Shown: positions 6,901 through 13,829 of the stretch, piece after piece
Layout: every line of letters begins with the position of its first letter
Position numbering within the stretch: position 1 is the stretch's first letter
Source: Ruminococcaceae bacterium UBA5891
GTDB lineage: Bacteria > Bacillota > Clostridia > Oscillospirales > Acutalibacteraceae
Direction: 5' to 3'
NCBI GenBank assembly: GCA_002431945.1
Contig: DJET01000038.1
Location: forward strand, 1-13,893
DNA: 13,893 bases
The notes under the pieces: model-generated
What the model saw: the letters and a program-made list of their open reading frames with translations, nothing else
What the model was told of the DNA's origin: nothing
Database searches by the model: none
Made by a program: the position numbers and the translations under genes

Positions 6901-9159
6901 ATGGAAAGGGCTTTTAAAAAACTGACCGTGTTTTTATCGGGTCTTCTTATAATAACAACGGTTTTTCTTATTTTCGTTATTCCGACTTATATTAAATCGG
7001 AACGCAAAATAGACTTTTTTTCTTCTAATCAGATAGTTTCAAACATAAAAAATATGGAGCTTAATATGACCTCCATAATATATGTGCAAAACAGTAAGGG
7101 CGATTGGGTGGAGTATCAGCGCCTGCACGGGAGCGAAAACCGCATATGGGCGGGCATTGATAAAATGCCGAAATACTTAGGCGAAGCGTTTATTGCAATA
7201 GAGGACGAACGCTTTTACGATAACCGCGGCGTTGACTGGAAGCGCACGGCGGGAGCTGTTGCCAACAAGCTTTTAAAGTTTAACTCTACCGAGTTCGGCG
7301 GCTCTACAATAACGCAGCAGCTTATTAAAAACGTTACAAACGACCGCGATAAGGACGCTATGCGTAAATTCCGCGAGATCGTAAGGGCGCTGCTTATTAC
7401 GCGCAAGCTTTCAAAAACCGAAATACTTGAAGCGTATTTAAATACAATACCGCTTGCAAACGGTATTTGCGGCGTGCAGGTTGCGGCAAACTATTATTTC
7501 AATAAGGACGTAAGCGAGCTTACCCTTACCGAAAGCGCGGCGCTTGCGGCAATAACAAATAATCCCACAAAATATAATCCCTTAACCGAAAACGGAGCGG
7601 AGCAGAACGAAAAACGCCGCCGCCTTGTGCTTGATAAAATGTTAGAGCTCGGCTATATAACCTACGATGAGTACGATAAAGCGTATAACGAAAAGCTTAA
7701 GCTTGACGATTCGCAGGAGGACGACTATGAAATAGAAATAAACAGCTATTTTGTAGACGCGCTTATAGATCAGGTTATAAACGATTTGGCGGAAAAATAT
7801 AATCTTGATACAAAGCTTGCCTCAACAATGTTTTATAACGGCGGCTTTAAGATATATTCAACCCTAAAGCCCGAAATACAAAGCGCGATGGAAAAGGTTT
7901 ATACCGATATTAAAAACTATTTTCCGCAAACAGCGCCTAATTTACAGGGCGAAAAGGTACACGCTCAGTCCGCTATGACGGTTATGGATTATAACGGCCA
8001 TATAGTCGGCATAGTAGGCGGCGCCGGCGAAAAAACAACCAACAGGGGGCTTAACCGCGCTACCGATTCTCCGCGTCAGCCCGGCTCTACAATGAAGCCG
8101 CTCGGCGTATATGCGCTGGCGATTGATAAGGATATAGTAAACTATACCTCAAGCGTGCTTGATAAACCGATAGAAAAGTATTATAAGGACGGCAAAAGCG
8201 GGCCTAAGGAATGGTACGGATATTATAAGGGCACGGTATCGCTTAACTATGCCATAAGAAAATCAATGAATACCGTTCCCGTAAGGCTTTTGCAGGAGGT
8301 CGGAATAGATAATTCCTACGATTTTCTTGTAAATAAGCTTAACTGCAAGCATTTGGTGCCGGAGGATAAAAACCTTGCGGCTTTGGCGCTCGGCGGTACG
8401 CATTACGGGCTTACCACAACCGAGTCCGCCGCGGCATATGCGATATTCGGCAATCAGGGCGTGTATCACAGCCCCACTACTTATTATAAAATAGAACGCG
8501 CAAACGGCGAAACGGTTTTTGATTACGACGAAACGGGAACGCAGGTTATAGCGCCCTCTTCGGCTACGATAATGAATCACCTTTTGCAGGAGGTTGTTTA
8601 CGGCAGCGAGGGCACGGGCGGCGGCATTGCAGGCTTTAACTATAAAATGAAGGCATATGCTAAAACAGGTACGTCGAGCGAATCAAAGGACCTTTGGATG
8701 GTTGCGGGAACGCCTTATTATGTAGGCTCGGTATGGTACGGATTTGATATTCAAAGCGAGGTAAGCGGCGGCGCCAGCGCGGCTAAGATATGGAAAGCGG
8801 TAATGACCGAGGTGCATAAGGACCTTGAGAAAAAGGAATTTACCGACAGCGACGACGTTGTAAAAAAAGGCTCAGGCTATTATAAAAAGGGCGTTAAGGT
8901 AGATGTTCCGTCTTATACGGCGCCGGTTTCAAGCGAGCCTTCGTCTTCGTCGGAACAATCGTCCTCTGCCGTAACCTCATCGGCAGAGTCGTCTTCGGCG
9001 GCAACCCCGTCGGACGATACGGCAACCTCATCTTCTTCATCGGGCGGTTCTTCGTCTTCGGGCAGCTCGTCCGATGCATCGTCAAGCACGCCGTCTCAAA
9101 GCGAGCCGTCATCTTCCTCATCTCCGTCCTCCTCTTCTGAGCCTGAGGGAGAGAACTGA
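6901..9159 (+). CDS. Class A penicillin-binding protein (bifunctional transglycosylase/transpeptidase, PBP1A-type)
   Basis: A 752-residue peptidoglycan synthase that polymerises lipid II and cross-links stem peptides outside the membrane. A short cytoplasmic N-terminus and one membrane helix (about 8-30) anchor it. The GT51 domain has catalytic E101 in EDERFYDNRG and the block GGSTITQQ (133-140). In the usual EDxxFxxHxG pattern the His is Asn108 here. The transpeptidase domain has all three active-site motifs: S396-TM-K399, S455-M-N457 and K588-T-G590-T. The last 76 residues (677-752) are low complexity, 41 of them Ser, with Glu, Pro, Ala and Thr, probably a flexible wall-spanning tail. The length is normal for class A PBPs once the tail is allowed for. 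It is divergent from the ABC/pseudokinase genes, and its stop is one base before the trmO start. Confidence 0.96.
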   Translation: MERAFKKLTVFLSGLLIITTVFLIFVIPTYIKSERKIDFFSSNQIVSNIKNMELNMTSIIYVQNSKGDWVEYQRLHGSENRIWAGIDKMPKYLGEAFIAIEDERFYDNRGVDWKRTAGAVANKLLKFNSTEFGGSTITQQLIKNVTNDRDKDAMRKFREIVRALLITRKLSKTEILEAYLNTIPLANGICGVQVAANYYFNKDVSELTLTESAALAAITNNPTKYNPLTENGAEQNEKRRRLVLDKMLELGYITYDEYDKAYNEKLKLDDSQEDDYEIEINSYFVDALIDQVINDLAEKYNLDTKLASTMFYNGGFKIYSTLKPEIQSAMEKVYTDIKNYFPQTAPNLQGEKVHAQSAMTVMDYNGHIVGIVGGAGEKTTNRGLNRATDSPRQPGSTMKPLGVYALAIDKDIVNYTSSVLDKPIEKYYKDGKSGPKEWYGYYKGTVSLNYAIRKSMNTVPVRLLQEVGIDNSYDFLVNKLNCKHLVPEDKNLAALALGGTHYGLTTTESAAAYAIFGNQGVYHSPTTYYKIERANGETVFDYDETGTQVIAPSSATIMNHLLQEVVYGSEGTGGGIAGFNYKMKAYAKTGTSSESKDLWMVAGTPYYVGSVWYGFDIQSEVSGGASAAKIWKAVMTEVHKDLEKKEFTDSDDVVKKGSGYYKKGVKVDVPSYTAPVSSEPSSSSEQSSSAVTSSAESSSAATPSDDTATSSSSSGGSSSSGSSSDASSSTPSQSEPSSSSSPSSSSEPEGEN

Positions 9160-9160
9160 T

Positions 9161-9847
9161 ATGGCGGAATTAAAGGTTATAGCCCGAATTTACACCGATT
9201 TTCCCGAAAAATTCGGTTTGCCGAGACAAAGCGGAGTAATAAGCGAGCTTGGGGGCAAAATAGTTTTTGAACCGCCTTACCGTGATTTTTCGGCGGTTAA
9301 AGAGCTTTGCGAATTCTCACACATATGGCTTATCTGGGGCTTTTCTATGTCAAGTAAAGCGGAATGGTCGCCTACGGTCCGTCCGCCGAGGCTCGGCGGT
9401 AACGAAAGGGTTGGGGTATTTGCAACCCGCTCGCCTTACAGACCGAACCCGTTGGCGCTTTCGGCTGTAAAGTTAGAAAAGGTTACGAATGATGAAAATT
9501 CAGGTCCCGTGCTTTATGTTTCGGGCATTGATATGGCAAACGGCACCCCGATATACGATATAAAGCCGTATATTGCCTATGCCGATTCGGTGCCGAACGC
9601 GGTATGCGGCTTTGCGGATAAACCGTACAATAAGTCGCTCAAGGTTGTTTTACCCGAATTTCCCGATTGTCCGCTTAAAAAGGAAAAGTTAGCGGGACTT
9701 TGCAAAACGCTTGAATTGGATCCGAGACCGCGCTACCATAACGACCCTATGCGTGTGTACGGTCTTGCATTTTCGGGCTGCGAGGTAAAATTCAAGGTGG
9801 AAAACGGCGTTCTTACGGTTATAAGTATTACCGAAGCTAAAGATTAA
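9161..9847 (+). CDS. trmO: tRNA (N6-threonylcarbamoyladenosine(37)-N6)-methyltransferase, TrmO/TsaA family
   Basis: A 228-residue protein of the TsaA/TrmO (formerly YaeB) family, which uses S-adenosylmethionine to N6-methylate t6A37 of certain threonine tRNAs and so tunes decoding. The family block is plain: R74-PPRLGGN-E-RVGVFATRSPYRPN96, then LALSAVKLE, and further on NGTPIYDIKPYI. The ATG at 9161 is chosen because it begins the conserved MAELKVIARI and has GAGGGAG about ten bases upstream. A longer in-frame reading from 9074 runs through the PBP Ser-rich coding region in another frame. The one-base gap to the PBP stop suggests translational coupling, although no functional tie between the two is obvious. 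A C-terminal extension of about 70 residues after the core is common in the family. Confidence 0.92.
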   Translation: MAELKVIARIYTDFPEKFGLPRQSGVISELGGKIVFEPPYRDFSAVKELCEFSHIWLIWGFSMSSKAEWSPTVRPPRLGGNERVGVFATRSPYRPNPLALSAVKLEKVTNDENSGPVLYVSGIDMANGTPIYDIKPYIAYADSVPNAVCGFADKPYNKSLKVVLPEFPDCPLKKEKLAGLCKTLELDPRPRYHNDPMRVYGLAFSGCEVKFKVENGVLTVISITEAKD

Positions 9848-9855
9848 AAAATCAA

Positions 9856-9876
9856 ACATTTTTCGTTGAAAAATGT
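9856..9876 (+). terminator. AT-rich hairpin after trmO, possible weak terminator
   Basis: A perfect nine-base-pair stem (ACATTTTTC with GAAAAATGT, loop GTT) begins nine bases after the trmO stop. It is AT-rich and no T run follows, so it could be a weak terminator or an mRNA 3' end stabiliser rather than a classic rho-independent site. Confidence 0.4.
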
Positions 9877-9882
9877 AATGTA

Positions 9883-9912
9883 TTGTATGATATAGCTATA
9901 TATATTTATAAT
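9883..9912 (+). promoter_or_regulatory. Upstream candidate promoter of the adh-nfnAB operon
   Basis: TTGTAT (9883-9888), an 18-base spacer and TATAAT (9907-9912) form a plausible sigma-A promoter 31 bases upstream of a second, better one. The region is very AT-rich, so chance matches are possible. Confidence 0.4.
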
Positions 9913-9914
9913 AT

Positions 9915-9943
9915 TTCAAAACATACGTAAAAAATGCTATAAT
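9915..9943 (+). promoter_or_regulatory. Main candidate promoter of the adh-nfnAB operon (extended -10)
   Basis: TATAAT at 9938-9943 is preceded by TGC, forming an extended -10 (TGnTATAAT), with TTCAAA at 9915-9920 as a partial -35 box and a 17-base spacer. The transcript would start near 9950, giving a leader of about 44 bases. Confidence 0.6.
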
Positions 9944-9955
9944 GATTTCAACAAA

Positions 9956-9969
9956 AGGCAGAAATGCCT
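9956..9969 (+). other. Leader hairpin with GNRA tetraloop before adh
   Basis: AGGCA and TGCCT form a five-base-pair stem closed by a GAAA loop, flanked by A runs. It would lie within about six bases of the predicted 5' end of the adh mRNA and 11 bases before the Shine-Dalgarno. This position fits a 5' stabilising hairpin, but the stem is short. Confidence 0.35.
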
Positions 9970-9993
9970 AAAAAGAAAACGGAGGAATTTATT

Positions 9994-11190
9994 ATGGCAA
10001 GATTTACTTTACCAAGAGACGTATATTTCGGCGAGAACGCAATGGAAAACCTTAAGACCCTTAAAGGTAAAAAGGCAATCGTTGTAGTGGGCGGCGGCTC
10101 GATGAAGCGCTTTGGCTTTCTTGACAAGGCGGTAGGCTATCTTAAAGAAGCCGGCTTTGAGGTTGAGCTGTTTGAGGGCGTTGAACCCGATCCTTCGGTA
10201 GAAACCGTTATGCGCGGCGCCGAGGCTATGAGAAAATTTGAGCCTGACTGGATAGTTGCGATAGGCGGCGGTTCCCCGATAGACGCGGCAAAGGCGATGT
10301 GGGCGTTTTATGAATACCCGGAGGTTACCTTTGAATCGCTTTGCGTACCGTTCAATTTCCCTGAGCTTAGAACAAAGGCTAAATTCTGCGCTATTTCTTC
10401 TACATCGGGCACCGCAACGGAGGTTACGGCCTTCTCTGTTATAACCGATTACGCAAAGGGTATTAAATATCCGCTTGCAGACTTTAATATTACGCCGGAC
10501 GTGGCAATCGTCGACCCTGAGCTTGCGCAGACAATGCCGCAAAAGCTTGTAGCTCACACGGGTATGGACGCGCTTACCCACGCTATCGAGGCGTATGTAT
10601 CAACGGTTGCAAGCCATTATACCGACGCGCTTGCTATGAAGGCTATCGAGATGGTTACGGCTTATCTGCCCTCTTCTTATAAGGGCAACCGCGAATCGCG
10701 CGCCGCTATGCACGACGCACAGTGCCTTGCGGGTATGGCTTTCTCTAACGCGCTGCTCGGCATAGTACACTCTATGGCTCATAAAACGGGCGCGGCTTTC
10801 CATGAGGGCAGTATGAAGGACAGACACCTGCCGCACGGCTGTGCAAACGCAATTTATCTGCCTTATGTTATCAAGTATAACGCGCACGACCAAAGAGCCG
10901 CCGAAAGATATGCCGATATTGCAAGAATGCTCGGTCTTTCCGGCAACAGCAACAAGGGCCTTATCGAAAGCCTTTGCGGTCTTATCGACAAAATGAACGA
11001 CGAGCTTAATATTCCGCATACCTTAAAGGAATTCGGCGTAGACGAGGCTGAGTTTAACGCTAAGGTTGACGAAATAGCCGTTAACGCCGTGGGCGACGCC
11101 TGCACAGGCTCTAATCCGCGCGCTATCGACCCCGAAACTATGGCTAAGCTCTTTAAATGCACATATTACGGTACAGAGGTAGACTTCTGA
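9994..11190 (+). CDS. Iron-containing alcohol dehydrogenase (group III)
   Basis: A 398-residue oxidoreductase that interconverts alcohols and aldehydes with NAD(H) or NADP(H). The nucleotide-binding GGGSPIDAAKA lies at 91-101. The metal ligands expected from E. coli FucO are all present: D192 and H196 (MDALTHAIEAY), H259 (GIVHSMAH, with the conserved H263) and H281 (LPHGCANA). Between H259 and H281 there are 22 residues against 14 in FucO, an eight-residue insertion with the sequence EGSMKDRHL around it. The start at 9994 follows GGAGGA by seven bases. An in-frame ATG at 9964 would put that site inside the gene, so it is rejected. The length fits ordinary stand-alone enzymes, not AdhE. It is the first gene before nfnAB with a 36-base gap and probably makes or uses ethanol, butanol or a similar alcohol. 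The cofactor is not readable by eye. Confidence 0.95.
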   Translation: MARFTLPRDVYFGENAMENLKTLKGKKAIVVVGGGSMKRFGFLDKAVGYLKEAGFEVELFEGVEPDPSVETVMRGAEAMRKFEPDWIVAIGGGSPIDAAKAMWAFYEYPEVTFESLCVPFNFPELRTKAKFCAISSTSGTATEVTAFSVITDYAKGIKYPLADFNITPDVAIVDPELAQTMPQKLVAHTGMDALTHAIEAYVSTVASHYTDALAMKAIEMVTAYLPSSYKGNRESRAAMHDAQCLAGMAFSNALLGIVHSMAHKTGAAFHEGSMKDRHLPHGCANAIYLPYVIKYNAHDQRAAERYADIARMLGLSGNSNKGLIESLCGLIDKMNDELNIPHTLKEFGVDEAEFNAKVDEIAVNAVGDACTGSNPRAIDPETMAKLFKCTYYGTEVDF

Positions 11191-11226
11191 TAAACCGTGA
11201 ATAAATTAAAGGAATGATAGTAAGAA

Positions 11227-12069
11227 ATGTTTAAAATCGTAAACAAACGCAGTCTTAATCCTACGGTTACGCTTATGGATATTGAAGCGCCGCTTGTTGC
11301 CAAAAAGGCAGAGGCGGGTCAGTTCATTATCCTGCGTACCGACGACGACGGCGAGCGCATACCGCTTACCGTTGCAGGCTTCGACCGTGAAAAGGGAACC
11401 GTAAGGATTATTTTTCAGATAGTGGGGGCAACAACCGAAAAGCTTAACCACAAAAATACAGGCGATTATCTTGCCGATTTTGCAGGACCTCTCGGTAAAC
11501 CCACCGAAACCGAGGGACTGCGTAAGGTTTGCGTTGTTGGCGGCGGCGTAGGCTGCGCAATAGCGCTGCCTATTGCCGAAAAGCTGCATAGCGAGGGCTG
11601 CGAGGTACACACCGTTGTAGGCTTCAGAAACAAAGACCTTGTAATTCTTGAAGACGAATTCAGCGCCTGCTCCGATAAGCTTACGATAATGACAGACGAC
11701 GGCTCGTACGGCACAAAGGGCGTTGTTACCGCTCCGCTTAAGGAGGCTATTGAGTCCGGCGAAAATTACGACGAGGTAATTGCCATAGGTCCGCTTATTA
11801 TGATGAAATTCGTTGTGGCGACCACCAAGCCCGCAGGGGTTAAAACGGTGGTTTCAATGAACCCGATTATGATAGACGGAACGGGAATGTGCGGCGGCTG
11901 CCGCCTGACCGTAGGCGGCAAAACAAAATTCGCCTGTGTTGACGGACCCGATTTCGACGGCTTTGAGGTGGATTTTGACGAGGCTATGAAGCGCGGCGCT
12001 ATGTACCGCGACTTTGAACGCCACGCATATGAAGAAACCTGCAATTTGTTTAAAAAGGAGGCGCGGTAA
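11227..12069 (+). CDS. nfnA: NfnA, small FAD/[2Fe-2S] subunit of NADH-dependent ferredoxin:NADP+ oxidoreductase
   Basis: A 280-residue flavoprotein of the ferredoxin-NADP reductase / dihydroorotate dehydrogenase electron-transfer family. FAD is bound by the G42-ERIPLTVAG block and NAD(H) by the glycine motif G105-GGVG109. The C-terminal cluster motif IDGTGMCGGC has C222 and C225, then C237 in FACVDGPDFDG. With D217 as a possible fourth ligand, this agrees with the unusual Asp/three-Cys [2Fe-2S] site known in Nfn. Together with NfnB it carries out flavin-based electron bifurcation between NADPH, NAD+ and ferredoxin. The family also includes sulfide dehydrogenase subunit B, and the order nfnA-nfnB favours Nfn. 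AAAGGA (11208-11213) is 13 bases from the ATG, unusually far, though the N-terminus MFKIVNKRSLNPTVTLM matches the family start. One base separates its stop from nfnB. Confidence 0.92.
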   Translation: MFKIVNKRSLNPTVTLMDIEAPLVAKKAEAGQFIILRTDDDGERIPLTVAGFDREKGTVRIIFQIVGATTEKLNHKNTGDYLADFAGPLGKPTETEGLRKVCVVGGGVGCAIALPIAEKLHSEGCEVHTVVGFRNKDLVILEDEFSACSDKLTIMTDDGSYGTKGVVTAPLKEAIESGENYDEVIAIGPLIMMKFVVATTKPAGVKTVVSMNPIMIDGTGMCGGCRLTVGGKTKFACVDGPDFDGFEVDFDEAMKRGAMYRDFERHAYEETCNLFKKEAR

Positions 12070-12070
12070 A

Positions 12071-13456
12071 ATGGCTGTAAATATGGATCCCAAAAAGCAC
12101 GAAATGCCCGTGCAGGCACCCGACGTGCGCAATCACAATTTTTCAGAGGTAGCTTTAGGCTACAGCGATGAAACCGCGCTTGAAGAGGCGGCTCGCTGCC
12201 TTAACTGCAAGCATATGCCCTGCGTTACGGGCTGCCCCGTTAATATTCACATTCCCGCCTTTATCGAAAAGGTTAAAGAGGGCGATTTTGAGGGCGCTTA
12301 TAAGGTTATAAACGAATCCTCAAGTCTTCCCGCAGTTTGCGGAAGGGTATGTCCGCAGGAAACCCAGTGCGAATCGAAATGTGTTCGCGGAATAAAGGGC
12401 GAGCCGGTAGGAATAGGCAGGCTTGAGCGCTTTGTTGCCGACTGGCATAACGAGCATGCTGCCGAAAACGTTAATAAACCGGAATTTAACGGCCATAAGG
12501 TTGCGGTTGTGGGTTCGGGTCCTTCGGGGCTTACCTGCGCGGGCGATCTTGCAAAGAAAGGCTACAAGGTTTCGGTCTTTGAGGCACTGCACACCGCGGG
12601 CGGCGTGCTTGTATACGGTATACCGGAGTTCCGTTTGCCGAAATCAATAGTTAAAAAAGAGGTAGACACCCTTAAAGCGCTCGGCGTTGAGATAGATACC
12701 GATGTGATTATCGGCAAGACCGTAACGGTTGACGAGCTTTTTGATATGGGCTACGAGGCTGTGTTTATTGGTTCGGGCGCGGGGCTTCCGCGTTTTATGG
12801 GCATTGAGGGCGAAGCGCTTTGCGGCGTTTACTCCGCAAATGAGTTTTTAACCCGAAACAACCTTATGAAATCGTATAAAGAGGGCAGCGCAACGCCTGT
12901 AATGCACGCAAAGAAGGCTGTTATTGTGGGCGGCGGAAACGTTGCTATGGACGCCGCGCGTACCGCAAAGCGCCTCGGAGCGGACGTTACCGTTGTGTAC
13001 CGCCGCACCGAAAAGGAGCTTCCCGCGCGCCGTGAAGAGGTTGAGCACGCTATGGAAGAGGGAATTGAGTTTAAATTCCTTACCAACCCCGTTAAGATCG
13101 AGGGCGAGGACGGCTGGGTTAAAAGCATTCTTTGCCAGCAGATGGAGCTTTCCGAGCCGGACGAATCGGGACGCGCGCGCCCTGTACCGATTGAGGGCAG
13201 CGAGTATGAGATCGACGCCGACTGCGTTATAATGTCGATAGGCACATCGCCGAATCCTCTTATTAAATCCACCACAAAGGGACTTGAAGTAAACAAGCGC
13301 GGCGGAATAATAGTAAACGAGGAAACCGGCGCCACCTCTAAAGAGGGCGTTTATGCCGGCGGCGACGCGGTTACGGGCGCCGCAACCGTTATTCTTGCAA
13401 TGGGCGCGGGCAAAACCGCGGCTAAGGCGATAGACGAATACATTTCTTCAAAATAA
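12071..13456 (+). CDS. nfnB: NfnB, large FAD/[4Fe-4S] subunit, GltD-like (NADPH side of Nfn)
   Basis: A 461-residue protein. The N-terminal domain holds eight cysteines in two groups (C43, C46, C51, C55 and C90, C94, C100, C104) for two [4Fe-4S] clusters. In studied Nfn one cluster also uses a Glu, and E97 or E101 could serve. Then come an FAD dinucleotide fold (G148-SGPSG153) and an NADP(H) fold (G287-GGNVA292, followed by VVYRRTEKELPARREE, whose arginines fit NADPH). The C-terminal block EGVYAGGDAVTGAATVILAMGAGKTAA contacts FAD. The start at 12071 has AAGGAGG at 12055-12061 inside the end of nfnA. The same fold is the small subunit of glutamate synthase, and such genes are often labelled gltA/gltD. 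No large glutamate synthase subunit is here and NfnA is, so Nfn is preferred. Working with NfnA it balances NADPH, NADH and reduced ferredoxin in the cytoplasm. Confidence 0.93.
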   Translation: MAVNMDPKKHEMPVQAPDVRNHNFSEVALGYSDETALEEAARCLNCKHMPCVTGCPVNIHIPAFIEKVKEGDFEGAYKVINESSSLPAVCGRVCPQETQCESKCVRGIKGEPVGIGRLERFVADWHNEHAAENVNKPEFNGHKVAVVGSGPSGLTCAGDLAKKGYKVSVFEALHTAGGVLVYGIPEFRLPKSIVKKEVDTLKALGVEIDTDVIIGKTVTVDELFDMGYEAVFIGSGAGLPRFMGIEGEALCGVYSANEFLTRNNLMKSYKEGSATPVMHAKKAVIVGGGNVAMDAARTAKRLGADVTVVYRRTEKELPARREEVEHAMEEGIEFKFLTNPVKIEGEDGWVKSILCQQMELSEPDESGRARPVPIEGSEYEIDADCVIMSIGTSPNPLIKSTTKGLEVNKRGGIIVNEETGATSKEGVYAGGDAVTGAATVILAMGAGKTAAKAIDEYISSK

Positions 13457-13467
13457 ATAGAATTATA

Positions 13468-13535
13468 GGGGCTTTTGCTACCGCTTATCGGATATTGCTT
13501 TTAATTCCGAAAAGGCGGAGCAAAAGCCCCTTTTT
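13468..13535 (+). terminator. Terminator of the adh-nfnAB operon
   Basis: A perfect 12-base-pair stem (13468-13479 with 13519-13530) is followed by TTTTT (13531-13535). Beyond a bulged A the stem goes on for six more pairs (CCGCTT with AGGCGG partners), and the remaining loop holds a further TCGGA/TCCGA pair. It begins 11 bases after the nfnB stop. No other terminator candidate is seen inside the operon. Confidence 0.9.
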
Positions 13536-13577
13536 ATTGTTGTTCCGTAAAATATGCGGTAAGCCGTTTTCTCACTC

Positions 13578-13778
13578 CCCGTCATTGCGAAGCCGTGTAA
13601 ACGGCTGCGGCAATCCGTTTCCTTTTTTGAAGGGTATTACGGATTCTTTCGTGCTTATCACTCTTGCGGTGCCCAAAAGTTGTTATTCGCTTGGAGCGCG
13701 AACAACTTTTGACCGCGGCGCTTCCTTTTGCTCGCTTTATCCTGCACCGCAGGCGCTCGCAACGTCACTCAGAATGAC
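13578..13778. repeat. Complete copy of a palindromic intergenic repeat (about 200 bases)
   Basis: The unit starts CCCGTCATTGCGAAGCC and ends CACTCAGAATGACA, so GTCATT (13581-13586) and AATGAC (13773-13778) are inverted ends. Inside are a hairpin AGCCGT-GTAA-ACGGCT (13591-13606) enclosed by ATTGC/GCAAT (13584-13588, 13610-13614), a second AATCCGT/ACGGATT pair (13612-13618, 13639-13645), the large hairpin at 13666-13716, and CCTGC-ACC-GCAGG (13741-13753). The phrase CGTCATTGCGA...GCAATCC is like widespread non-coding bacterial repeats of REP or MITE type. The exact ends are my estimate from the symmetry. Confidence 0.7.
13666..13716. repeat. Strong inverted repeat inside the intergenic element
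   Basis: An 11-base perfect inverted repeat (CAAAAGTTGTT at 13674-13684 with AACAACTTTTG at 13701-13711) is enclosed by GCGGT (13666-13670) and ACCGC (13712-13716). A short CGCT/AGCG pair lies in the loop. No T run follows, so it is not a standard terminator. It appears to be a structural part of the repeat. Confidence 0.7.
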
Positions 13779-13829
13779 AAATCTTTTAGTTTCTGCAAAT
13801 ACATAAGGCGTGCGGTATACTTTCGTTTA

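Noticed and set aside
9074..9160. Longer start for TrmO inside the PBP gene
   Set aside because: The added residues come from the out-of-frame Ser-rich coding region, and the conserved family start and ribosome binding site support 9161.
9964..9993. Longer start for the alcohol dehydrogenase
   Set aside because: The ten extra residues would place the strong GGAGGA site inside the gene, and the family begins at MARFTLPRDVYFG.
12014..12070. Longer start for NfnB
   Set aside because: It would overlap nfnA by 56 bases, while AAGGAGG at 12055-12061 clearly serves the ATG at 12071.
12829..13335. Long open frame antisense to nfnB (and similar ones at 10009-10581 and 1178-1690)
   Set aside because: They mirror strongly conserved genes on the opposite strand, lack ribosome binding sites and have low-complexity, implausible products. 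They are by-products of codon bias.
12071..13456. Glutamate synthase small subunit (GltD) as the call
   Set aside because: The fold is shared, but there is no large subunit nearby and an NfnA-type partner lies directly upstream in the usual order.
13495..13806. Open frame of 103 codons on the + strand
   Set aside because: It begins inside the nfnB terminator, has no ribosome binding site, crosses a palindromic repeat and encodes no recognisable protein.
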